From Aquificaceae bacterium (GTDB lineage: Bacteria > Aquificota > Aquificia > Aquificales > Aquificaceae): a stretch of 5,959 bases of DNA. Below, piece after piece: positions 1-4,991 of the stretch; the stretch's first letter is position 1; every line of letters begins with the position of its first letter. Under the pieces are notes generated by a model that saw only the letters and a program-made list of their open reading frames with translations, did not search any database and was not told the DNA's origin. The translations under genes were made by a program, and so were the position numbers. The DNA lies in assembly GCA_015490105.1 (NCBI GenBank), contig WFYK01000169.1, positions 1 to 5,959 of the forward strand. Reading direction: 5' to 3'.

Positions 1-1
1 T

Positions 2-505
2 CTCAGACCTACAGAGGCTTTGAACGTAAAGAAGAAAGACATAAGGGTCAAAAAGATCCTCACAGAGGAGGGAGAGGAAAAGGAAATCTGGACCGTCCAC
101 GTGAGAGAAGGAAAGTTCCAGAAAGAGAGGGAAGCCCTTGTGCATTTCTTCAGACCTGAGTGGAAAACCTTATGGGAGAGGTGGTTAGAAAAGCTAAAAC
201 CTGACGACTACATATTTACCTACACTATCAAGTATCCCAAGAGCGCTAAAACCTTAGTCCTCAAGCAGGATACAGCCAAGAGGTTCTTTTGGGAGCTGGA
301 GAAGAAGCTAAAGGAAAAGGGATATGAGATAGAGATAAACGCACACAGGTTCAGGAACACATACATAACGAAGCTTGCAACAAAAGGAGTTCCCGTCAAT
401 CTCATCGCCGAATGGGTAGGGCATTCGAAGATTTCCACAACGATGGACGTCTATATGGAAGCCGAAAAGGAAAAAGAGATAGAAGTGATTTTAAAGAGGC
501 TGTGA
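2..505 (+). CDS. Tyrosine recombinase/integrase, C-terminal catalytic part (5' end outside window)
   Basis: This is the catalytic domain of a tyrosine recombinase, which cuts and rejoins DNA at specific sites through a 3'-phosphotyrosine link. The frame is open from base 2, and the visible fragment begins LRPTEAL, matching the family's first catalytic-Arg box (GLRxxEAL). The gene therefore starts before the window, and the TTG at 20 is not a believable start. In fragment numbering the other active-site residues follow in order: HRFR (H115, R118), GHSKISTT (H141), and the nucleophile Tyr in MDVYM (Y151). A Lys in the 30s probably supplies the beta-hairpin lysine. The protein ends about 16 residues after the Tyr. 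The N-terminal core-binding domain is not visible. The stop overlaps the end of the convergent nuclease gene by 15 bp. Whether it acts as integrase, dimer resolvase or Xer-like enzyme cannot be told from this fragment. Confidence 0.93.
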   Translation, partial: LRPTEALNVKKKDIRVKKILTEEGEEKEIWTVHVREGKFQKEREALVHFFRPEWKTLWERWLEKLKPDDYIFTYTIKYPKSAKTLVLKQDTAKRFFWELEKKLKEKGYEIEINAHRFRNTYITKLATKGVPVNLIAEWVGHSKISTTMDVYMEAEKEKEIEVILKRL

Positions 506-1408
506 GCTTTTAACGGGACATTCGTTTGCGAATTCACACCTTCTGCACTTCCAAGAAGCCGGCGGCGGCGGGAGCTCTCCGGAGTCCACCTTCTCGAACT
601 TTTCGAGCACCTCTTTTGCCCTTCCTTCGTCAACGACACCCTCCCAAGTGTAAGTTTTGTTGTCCTTCAACGAATAGATTTGAACTCTCTTTTTCTTTCT
701 TCTGAAGAAGAAACCGTAAAGGTCCGCTTGGGTTTCGGCGATGGGTTTTAACCATTTTTTCGCAAATCCTCCCGACGAGGTCGTGGACTTGAACTCGTAA
801 ACGAATTCGTCCGTTATTCCGTCGGGAACTCCGACAACTACATACTTCCCCCATTCGAAGTTCCACCTTACCTTCGGGTATTTTTCGGCATGTTTGATTT
901 CAAGAATTCTTCCTCTGTAGAGTGGGTCTTCTTTCAAACGTTCTTCGTCTATTTCCCAAACGACAAACTCCGAAGGAACCCCACCGAACTTCGCTACAAG
1001 CTCCTTTTCGATTTCTTCCCAATCCTCGGGATTCTCTACGGCTATCCGCGGAAGCTGCTTTTCCTTTCTTTTCTTCAAAATCTCTTCAACATCTTCGAGC
1101 GTAAGGTCGGATCCCGTTTTGAGGATCTCCTCATCGCCTTCGGGAACTTTGTCAATCCTCCCGAGGATCAGCGAGTATCTTATCCTGTCTACAAGATAAG
1201 CACCGAAGAAACCGAGTTCGCTCCTTTTGTTCAAAAACCACGCCTTTATTCCGCACCAGTAGTACTCGGCTGTATTTGCCATTCCGATGAAAACAAGCGA
1301 ATCCTTGGGCTGACCTCTTCTTTCCTTTTCGAGCTTCAGGAGTCTTTCCAGTCGTTCGGGTTTCAGAAGCTCCTCCAACCCTTCAATAGAAGATAACCGA
1401 AATTTCAT
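491..1408 (-). CDS. Cas4/RecB-family PD-(D/E)XK nuclease with Fe-S cluster cysteines
   Basis: A 305-aa protein with the Cas4/AddB-type exonuclease signature. Numbering from the chosen ATG, Cys52 lies in EYYWCGIKAW. His173 is followed by GVPDGI (D196) and VYEFKST (E205, K207), which form the metal-binding PD-(D/E)XK core. ETQADLY gives the QxxxY motif (Q227, Y231). A C-terminal CRRCEFANECP (C288, C291, C297) completes a one-plus-three Cys set expected to bind 4Fe-4S. About 120 residues separate Cys52 from His173, far more than in compact 200-aa Cas4, so an extra module is inserted there. The frame is open to 1441, but the ATG at 1408 is preferred: it lies inside the last codons of the upstream kleisin-like gene, implying translational coupling, and no Shine-Dalgarno is visible. 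No CRISPR array or cas1/cas2 is present. The role is probably DNA end processing on a mobile element, which is inference. Confidence 0.85.
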   Translation of the reverse strand: MKFRLSSIEGLEELLKPERLERLLKLEKERRGQPKDSLVFIGMANTAEYYWCGIKAWFLNKRSELGFFGAYLVDRIRYSLILGRIDKVPEGDEEILKTGSDLTLEDVEEILKKRKEKQLPRIAVENPEDWEEIEKELVAKFGGVPSEFVVWEIDEERLKEDPLYRGRILEIKHAEKYPKVRWNFEWGKYVVVGVPDGITDEFVYEFKSTTSSGGFAKKWLKPIAETQADLYGFFFRRKKKRVQIYSLKDNKTYTWEGVVDEGRAKEVLEKFEKVDSGELPPPPASWKCRRCEFANECPVKSSQPL

Positions 1409-1888
1409 CAAAATCAATCTCGGGCACATCTTCAAACTCAAAATACGCGTAAAGATACGCGATGAAGTCCCTTACGGTTTTCGGTTCGAACTCTCCTTTC
1501 AAGATTTTCTCCCGAACTTCCCTTGCGAGCTTTCCGTAATCCACCGTCCTGTGGAGGGGAACATCTTCCGGTTCGGTTTTGAATTCCGGGAACCCGTCGG
1601 TCTTCCCAGTCTCGGAAAGTAGTTGTAGATGAAAGAAAGATCGTAGTCAGTCTCTTCAGAACTTCCCCCGAGAACTTCCCTCACTTCTTTGACGGTTATC
1701 TTCTTTCCTTCGGTCGAAGGAAACAAAGCCTCCACCTGAAGTTTCATCAGCTTTGCGGAGGCTTCAATAAACCTTCCCGCTTCCCTGAGGTACTCGGACT
1801 TTTCCAGCTTCTCGGCTGTTTTTCTGAAGAGACCCGCGAGGTACTCAACGTCTACGTCGTAGGGACATAAAGAGCGGGATAGAATATC
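1383..1888 (-). pseudogene. ScpA-like (kleisin-like) gene, frameshifted and N-terminally truncated
   Basis: Two frames together encode a relative of the intact protein at 4158-4766. The first frame gives YDVDVEYLAGLFRK, EAGRFIEASAKLMKLQVEALFP, KKITVKEVREVLGG and LGRPTG. From about 1585-1600 the homology moves to another frame with FPEFKTEPEDVPLH, VDYGKLAREVRE, RDFIAYLYAYFEFEDVPE and the stop at 1383-1385. The shift has the sense expected for loss of one base, and no slippery heptamer is seen, so programmed frameshifting is unlikely. The N-terminus is also damaged. About a dozen residues of the intact relative's early part are missing, and the frame reaches an upstream stop without an ATG, GTG or TTG before the homologous region. 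The nearest ATG (1747) lies well inside the conserved domain. It is followed, with overlap, by the Cas4-like gene. A sequencing error could explain the frameshift but not the absent start. Confidence 0.8.
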
Positions 1889-1927
1889 AATTTGTGTTCT
1901 CGAAGTGCTCTCCGCGAAGCAGTATGA

Positions 1928-2000
1928 CCTCTACTTCGGAGAAGGTATGGAAAAGCTCCATCCTCTACTTTGCGGAGCAAGTTTTGAAGAAAAACTCCAT
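1928..2000. repeat. Imperfect tandem duplication, two units of about 34 and 39 bases
   Basis: The unit at 1928-1961 (cctctacttcggag ... aaaagctccat) is followed directly by a related unit at 1962/1963-2000 (cctctactttgcggag ... aaaaactccat). With small gaps, about three quarters of positions agree by eye. A weaker third copy may precede them at about 1891-1926. The repeat lies in the decayed stretch between the antitoxin gene and the kleisin-like pseudogene and has no coding assignment on either strand. Confidence 0.45.
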
Positions 2001-2033
2001 GTAGAGCGTGCCGCTTCCGATCTCAAGCCTCAT
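1965..2033 (-). pseudogene. Possible remnant of the toxin partner downstream of the antitoxin
   Basis: An ATG at 2033 overlaps the antitoxin stop by 11 bp, the arrangement usual for a toxin gene, and the vapB-vapC pair here overlaps by the same length. The reading frame (MRLEIGSGTLYMEFFF...) stops after only 22 codons at a TAG (1965-1967). The same frame then reopens for about 25 codons to a TGA near 1885. Length and composition do not allow a family assignment. The opening MRLEIGSGTLYMEFF is only loosely reminiscent of a PIN-domain first strand and lacks the expected Asp. I read it as the stump of a lost toxin, but a non-coding stretch is equally possible. Confidence 0.25.
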
Positions 2034-2241
2034 GGAGCCCGACCGATGAGAGGAGTGCATCGCTTATTATCTTCTTGAGCTGCTTCCTCGCCTCCTCGGG
2101 AAAGTCATCTAGGGCGGAAGTCGGGATCATGACCGCAACGGGCTCTCCCCAACTCGTTGCAACGACAACCTTCCCCTGCCTTAATTCCCTTGCGAGCCTC
2201 TTGTAAACGGTACCCATCGGAAAGACCGCAACCTTCAACAT
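2023..2241 (-). CDS. Phd/YefM-like antitoxin, apparently orphan
   Basis: A 72-aa protein whose first half fits the Phd/YefM antitoxin fold. A short N-terminal strand (LKVAVF) is followed by a helix (TVYKRLARELRQGK) and then VVVATSWGEPVAVMIP, the characteristic 'xVVxTxxGxPVAVxxP' strand pair that ends the DNA-binding domain. The C-terminal helix (FPEEARKQLKKIISDALL) would be the toxin-wrapping segment. Such antitoxins bind their own operator and neutralise a partner such as Doc, RelE or a PIN-domain toxin. The ATG at 2241 is preceded by a strong Shine-Dalgarno. The gene lies 21 bases after the 71-aa gene, so it is probably last in the operon led by the XRE regulator. No intact toxin follows; the downstream DNA is decayed. 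Either the partner was lost or the neighbouring 71-aa gene has an unknown linked role. Confidence 0.75.
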   Translation of the reverse strand: MLKVAVFPMGTVYKRLARELRQGKVVVATSWGEPVAVMIPTSALDDFPEEARKQLKKIISDALLSSVGLHEA

Positions 2242-2245
2242 CGCC

Positions 2246-2254
2246 TCACCTCCT
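2246..2254 (-). promoter_or_regulatory. Strong Shine-Dalgarno for the Phd-like antitoxin
   Basis: The minus strand reads AGGAGGTGA, with AGGAGG ending 7 bases before the ATG at 2241. It fixes the antitoxin start and shows independent translation within the operon. Confidence 0.85.
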
Positions 2255-2262
2255 CATTTTAA

Positions 2263-2478
2263 TTAGAAGTCGTATGAAAGTGTCCTTTTTGAACCTTTTG
2301 TTTCCAATTTTACATTTTTTCTTTTAAACATAAGCTCTTTCACATAAAGTTTAACCCATGCTTCCCAAATATCCTCTTTTTTCCACGCTTCAAATTTACC
2401 TTCAGAAATAGATATGATCCCATTCTCTCTCCCTTGTTCATTTACAAGCCTTCCAAAAGGATCTTTCTTCAGCCTCAT
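2263..2478 (-). CDS. Small basic protein of unknown function (71 aa)
   Basis: I do not recognise this family. From the ATG at 2478 the protein begins MRLKKDPFGRLVNEQGRENG, contains WKKEDIWEAWVKLYVKEL, which looks helical with three Trp, and ends in a basic tail (FKRKNVKLETKGSKRTLSYDF). No Cys, signal peptide or membrane segment is present. The ATG overlaps the regulator's TGA in the ATGA form and has AGGAGG seven bases upstream, so it is preferred over a GTG two codons earlier that lies too close to that site. The second half, about 2265-2340, is visibly more AT-rich than the flanking genes. Its place between an XRE regulator and a Phd-like antitoxin, in one apparent operon, suggests a role in the same module, but nothing in the sequence states which. 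Confidence 0.7.
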   Translation of the reverse strand: MRLKKDPFGRLVNEQGRENGIISISEGKFEAWKKEDIWEAWVKLYVKELMFKRKNVKLETKGSKRTLSYDF

Positions 2479-3392
2479 CTCCACACCTCCTGAGGGATTT
2501 TTAGCTTCAAAGATGGGATTTTTCTATCTTTAAGGAAGATCCTTGACTTAGTAGAAAGCTCACTAATCGCTTTATCAGCTAACACTTCTATTACGGGCAA
2601 AACTATATCAAAATACTTTTTCATAACTTCGTCTCTATAATATTTAAGCTCTTTCGAATCTATAAGCTCAGGCTTGTTTTTGAGGATCTCAAGAACCCTT
2701 CCACGGGGAATCTCGGATTCGATAATGAAGGAGTATTCAGCACCTTTACGTAAAGCTAAAGCTGTATAAGGTCCTTCGTTCGCATCAGGATCCCTGAGGG
2801 GTATTTCTACACACAGGGCTATCGGGGAAATTATAGGATCGGGAGGTTCGAAGTTCTCTCCAAAGGAAAGTACTTTCTCTTCAGCACCGATCTCATGGAC
2901 CGCCCGCACCGCTGCTTCGATCGGGTGGTAATAGGAGTATGCGGAATACTTTTCCAGAAAAGTGTCTTCTTGAAGGAGACTGTTCATCAGTCTTTGGAGC
3001 ATCACAGGGTTGCCGTCAATTACAGCTTTGTCTACAAGCTTTGCAAACACATAGTGGGTGGCTGCAACGATATGCGCGCCTTCTGATAGAAAGGGTAAAG
3101 GCTTATCCAGTCCGAGTATGCTCAAGGCTCCGGTCAGTACCTCTGGTGGGTATTTTGATGTGTTTCTCCTGATAAAGATAGGTCCTTCACCTGTAAGCAG
3201 CCAATGGAGGTTTATACCATGAGCTTTACTCAAGGCAACCAGTGTCTCTATCTTTGGAGTTATCTCTCCGCTCTCGTACCTGCTTCCCAGCGTCCGGCTG
3301 ACTATTCGCTGCGGTCCTTCGTAGAACTCTTCCAAAGTAAGATGCAGTAGCTCCCTCACCTCTCTCAACCTCCTTCCAAGACCCTTGTCCAT
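2475..3392 (-). CDS. XRE-family HTH regulator with long uncharacterised C-terminal part
   Basis: A 305-aa protein with an N-terminal helix-turn-helix of the XRE/Cro type at about residues 5-70. It runs RRLREVRELLHLTLEEF, then RIVSRTLGSRYESGEITPKIETLVALSKAHGINLHWLLTGEGP; the 'sRYExGxxxPxxxtLxxLakahgInlhWLLtGeG' run is typical of phage-repressor-like regulators. The remaining 235 residues do not show the Ser/Lys peptidase motifs of LexA/CI. They contain a mostly helical stretch (85-180), a strand-rich part with ALCVEIPLRDPDANEGPYTALALRKGAEYSF (191-221) and a helical Lys/Glu-rich end. The function of that part, ligand sensing or multimerisation, is unknown. The ATG at 3392 fits a promoter predicting a leaderless transcript. 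It leads an operon with the 71-aa protein (ATGA overlap) and the Phd-like antitoxin. Autoregulation is likely from the palindrome in its promoter. Confidence 0.85.
   Translation of the reverse strand: MDKGLGRRLREVRELLHLTLEEFYEGPQRIVSRTLGSRYESGEITPKIETLVALSKAHGINLHWLLTGEGPIFIRRNTSKYPPEVLTGALSILGLDKPLPFLSEGAHIVAATHYVFAKLVDKAVIDGNPVMLQRLMNSLLQEDTFLEKYSAYSYYHPIEAAVRAVHEIGAEEKVLSFGENFEPPDPIISPIALCVEIPLRDPDANEGPYTALALRKGAEYSFIIESEIPRGRVLEILKNKPELIDSKELKYYRDEVMKKYFDIVLPVIEVLADKAISELSTKSRIFLKDRKIPSLKLKIPQEVWR
2486..2491 (-). promoter_or_regulatory. Shine-Dalgarno for the 71-aa gene, inside the regulator's last codons
   Basis: The minus strand has AGGAGG ending 7 bases before the ATG at 2478. It lies within the Gln-Glu-Val codons at the regulator's end. 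The same motif and spacing serve the antitoxin gene. Confidence 0.8.
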
Positions 3393-3398
3393 ACTTTA

Positions 3399-3426
3399 AT
3401 TATATACCTTTACCCGTAAAATGCAA
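3399..3426 (-). promoter_or_regulatory. Promoter of the XRE regulator operon (predicted leaderless)
   Basis: On the minus strand, TTGCAT (3421-3426) and a perfect TATAAT (3399-3404) are separated by 16 bases. Only six bases (TAAAGT) separate the -10 from the ATG at 3392, so transcription should start at or next to the A of the start codon. There is no room for a Shine-Dalgarno, as in the leaderless mRNA of lambda cI made from PRM. Confidence 0.7.
3409..3420. promoter_or_regulatory. Palindrome in the promoter spacer, candidate XRE operator
   Basis: TTTAC-CC-GTAAA is a perfect inverted repeat with 5-base arms and a 2-base centre. It lies exactly between the -35 and -10 of the regulator promoter. 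A dimeric HTH protein bound there would block RNA polymerase, so this is the natural candidate for negative autoregulation. A GTATAC palindrome at 3449-3454 lies further upstream. Confidence 0.5.
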
Positions 3427-3454
3427 CCCTAAAATGAATCCCGGTTTTGTATAC

Positions 3455-3478
3455 GCGGAAGGTCAACCCCGCTTTTTG
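3455..3478 (+). terminator. Possible + strand terminator hairpin with T run
   Basis: On the + strand GCGG-AA-GG / CC-CCGC can fold with a bulged AA and a small loop (3455-3472), followed directly by a run of T (3473-3477). It faces the direction opposite to all nearby genes, so it would stop antisense transcription rather than end a known gene. The stem is short and bulged. Confidence 0.25.
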
Positions 3479-3512
3479 TTAAAAGGTGTATAGAAGAACG
3501 TTTTAAAAGCAC

Positions 3513-3914
3513 CTACAGGATCTTTGCTTCTTCGAACCTCCTGAAATCCCTGTCAAAAGTATACACAGGCTTTATACCTCTTACCCGTGCATAGGCAAGC
3601 ACAAGAGCATCTCCAAACTTGAGGTTTTCCTCCTCATAGAGGGCAAGAGCGGTGAAAACCACATCAAGGTTCTCTACTTCCACAGGAAGAGTGAGAATGC
3701 TCTCCACCATCTCCCTTACTCGGGCTTTGGGAAGCCCGTAAACCCTCTCAAGGACATATACCATCTCAACAACCACTATGAAGGGAATGTAAAAGGTCGT
3801 TCCCTTTTTCTTCGCTTTCTTTATCAGATTCCTGAACTTCTCCTTTTCTTCCGGGGTCCCGTCGTGTAGGTAGCGGATGAAGAGGTTCGTATCAAGTATC
3901 CCCTCATAAGGCAT
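3513..3914 (-). CDS. vapC: VapC-type PIN-domain ribonuclease toxin
   Basis: A 133-aa PIN-domain protein of the usual VapC length. The acidic residues that bind Mg2+ for RNA cleavage are in place: D8 in GILDTNLFIRYL, E50 in VVVEMVYVL, D102 in LKFGDALVLAYA, and D121/D123 in YTFDRDFRRF near the C-terminus. VapC toxins cleave specific RNAs, often tRNA or rRNA, and stop growth unless held by their antitoxin. The ATG at 3914 overlaps the end of the antitoxin gene by 11 bp. A purine-rich GGAGGAGA stretch lies about 10-12 bases upstream inside that gene, so the two are translationally coupled. All catalytic residues are intact, so it is probably active. Confidence 0.93.
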   Translation of the reverse strand: MPYEGILDTNLFIRYLHDGTPEEKEKFRNLIKKAKKKGTTFYIPFIVVVEMVYVLERVYGLPKARVREMVESILTLPVEVENLDVVFTALALYEEENLKFGDALVLAYARVRGIKPVYTFDRDFRRFEEAKIL

Positions 3915-4140
3915 CTTTCGCTATCTCCTCCTCTACCCTGTTCCTTACTTCTTTAGGACTGAGAGGTTTTCCTTTCAAACTCCCCTCAAGCTCAAGGAAG
4001 TTTCTGAGCTTCCTTATTCTGATCTCATCTCCCTCTATTTCAAACACTACCCTGTCCCCTTCCTTTATACCGAGTGCCTTTCTTATTTCCTTAGGTATGA
4101 CTACCTGATAGCGTCTGCTTACTCTTGCGATTAAGCTCAT
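3904..4140 (-). CDS. vapB: VapB-type antitoxin with AbrB/MazE/SpoVT DNA-binding domain
   Basis: A 78-aa swapped-hairpin AbrB protein. Residues 4-42 read IARVSRRYQVVIPKEIRKALGIKEGDRVVFEIEGDEIRI, the standard 'vt.kgqvtIPkeiRkaLgikeGDrvvfe' pattern. The C-terminal half (ELEGSLKGKPLSPKEVRNRVEEEIAKDAL) is the flexible toxin-binding segment, and the family as a rule also represses its own promoter. The frame extends to an ATG at 4164, but that would add eight residues without family support, so the ATG at 4140 is chosen. Its partner vapC overlaps the 3' end. The kleisin-like gene starts 17-29 bp away on the other strand, so regulation by VapBC could affect both directions. Confidence 0.92.
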   Translation of the reverse strand: MSLIARVSRRYQVVIPKEIRKALGIKEGDRVVFEIEGDEIRIRKLRNFLELEGSLKGKPLSPKEVRNRVEEEIAKDAL

Positions 4141-4147
4141 GTAAGAT

Positions 4148-4175
4148 AAATTATGAAATGTCATACAAAATGCAA
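4148..4175 (-). promoter_or_regulatory. Candidate vapBC promoter (predicted leaderless)
   Basis: The minus strand has TTGCAT (4170-4175), a 16-base spacer, and TAATTT (4148-4153), then seven bases to the vapB ATG. The -35, spacer length and distance to the start codon match the XRE promoter, though the -10 is weaker. It overlaps the first codons of the divergent kleisin-like gene. Confidence 0.35.
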
Positions 4176-4766
4176 GTGGTTGATATAATCCTGTCTCCTT
4201 ATGAGCTTGTGCTCAGGGAAATAGAGAAGGGGACCCTTGACCCCTTTGATATAGACCTTGAATACCTGATAGAGCTATTCAGAAAGGAAGCCGAAGACCT
4301 GAAAGAGTGGGAATACTTTGAAGAGGCGGGCAGGTTCCTTGAAGCCTCTACAAAACTTATAAAACTCCAAATAGAAGAGATATTCCCCCGCCCTGAGTCC
4401 GAGAAGAAGAGGATAACTATAAAGGAAGTCAGAGAAGCGTTAGCAGGAAGTGAGGATACCTACCCCGAGTATGACCTCTCGTGGCTCTGGGAGCATGAGG
4501 TAAGGGTAGGAAGACCTTCAGGAGCTAAAGACGGGCAGGATAGAAAGCTGACGTGGAAAGAGTTTTGGGATCAAGCGGAAAACGTTCCTTTGCATAAGGG
4601 GATAGACTACAGAAAGCTCGCAGAGCAGGTCAGAAAACTCCTCAAGGAGGGGAGGTTCAGGATAAGAACCTTGACGGACTTTATTGCCTATCTGCATGCT
4701 TACATGGAATTTGAGGACGTTCCGGAATTACCTGAGCTTTCTCTTACAGTTGGAACACAGGTTTAG
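4158..4766 (+). CDS. ScpA-like (kleisin-like) protein, intact paralogue
   Basis: A 202-aa protein resembling ScpA, the kleisin that bridges SMC heads in bacterial condensin. After the start comes VVDIILSPYELVLREIEKGTLDPFDIDLEYL, equivalent to ScpA's N-terminal 'F.GPLdLLL.li....idi.di.i..l' region. Next is EAGRFLEASTKLIKLQIEEIFP, matching 'a.eFLvmAatLleiKsr.LLP'. The C-terminal DFIAYLHAYMEFEDVPELPEL recalls the winged-helix end. The middle is charged and probably flexible. The protein is shorter than chromosomal ScpA (about 240-260 aa). Two ATGs are possible, 4158 and 4170; a TTG at 4125 would run into vapB and is unlikely. No ScpB or SMC gene is nearby, so it may be a plasmid or element-specific relative. 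A broken copy lies at 1383-1888. Its 3' end overlaps the convergent zinc-protein gene by 39 bp. Confidence 0.7.
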   Translation: MSYKMQVVDIILSPYELVLREIEKGTLDPFDIDLEYLIELFRKEAEDLKEWEYFEEAGRFLEASTKLIKLQIEEIFPRPESEKKRITIKEVREALAGSEDTYPEYDLSWLWEHEVRVGRPSGAKDGQDRKLTWKEFWDQAENVPLHKGIDYRKLAEQVRKLLKEGRFRIRTLTDFIAYLHAYMEFEDVPELPELSLTVGTQV

Positions 4767-4913
4767 CTTCTTAATTTCTTCCTTAGAAACCTCTTTGAGT
4801 TCTCTGTGTCCGTTGCTCCAGTTAAATGAAGTGTAGCCGCACACGGGCATTCCGTCATCCCTGAGCAGGTGCCACGTAATCCCGTAAACGCTTCTTCCTA
4901 CTTTATACTTCAC
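4728..4913 (-). CDS. Small putative zinc-binding protein (61 aa)
   Basis: A 61-aa protein with an H-x9-C ... C-x2-C arrangement: H15 in TWHLLRDDG, C25 in MPVCGY, and C53/C56 in LCSNCKRKL. This resembles a group of small proteins of phages, plasmids and actinobacteria with the layout 'HL...dG...CG....... LC..C.r.L', whose function is unknown to me beyond likely zinc binding. It begins with GTG at 4913; an in-frame TAA four codons upstream rules out a longer form, and no Shine-Dalgarno is visible. The start lies only 16 bases outside the inverted repeat at the end of the TnpB element, so the insertion may have replaced its natural promoter or trimmed its 5' end. It converges on the kleisin-like gene with a 39-bp overlap. 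Confidence 0.6.
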   Translation of the reverse strand: MKYKVGRSVYGITWHLLRDDGMPVCGYTSFNWSNGHRELKEVSKEEIKKLNLCSNCKRKLR

Positions 4914-4928
4914 CTTTTGTAATTAGGT

Positions 4929-4991
4929 GCCTGAGAACCGGGAATCAGGAACCAAATATGTTCAAATGATTAGATTCCACAGTTCTCAGGC
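4929..4991 (-). ncRNA. Nested inverted repeat at the tnpB 3' end: candidate omega RNA scaffold/right end
   Basis: GCCTGAGAAC (4929-4938) pairs perfectly with GTTCTCAGGC (4982-4991). Inside it GGAATC (4941-4946) pairs with GATTCC (4973-4978), leaving a 26-base loop. The structure spans the tnpB stop codon (4945-4947). In IS200/IS605 elements the guide (omega/re) RNA overlaps the 3' end of tnpB and runs out through the right end, and the right end also carries a hairpin recognised by TnpA. Position and strand fit both. The exact element boundary and guide start cannot be fixed from the window. Confidence 0.5.

Noticed and set aside
486..530. attP-like site or terminator after the recombinase gene
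   Set aside because: No repeat shared with another part of the window and no hairpin with T run could be seen; the attachment site may lie outside.
890..1396. 168-codon open frame on the + strand
   Set aside because: It lies wholly antisense to the Cas4-like gene, whose motifs are clear. Its Phe/Ser/Leu-rich product is the usual shadow of a Lys/Glu-rich gene.
1446..1461. Perfect small hairpin CGCGTA-AAGA-TACGCG
   Set aside because: It falls in the conserved Ala-Tyr-Leu-Tyr-Ala-Tyr codons of the kleisin-like sequence, so codon repetition explains it. There is no T run.
2895..3172. Overlapping + strand open frames of 63 and 77 codons
   Set aside because: Both are antisense to the XRE regulator and have no recognisable domain or ribosome binding site.
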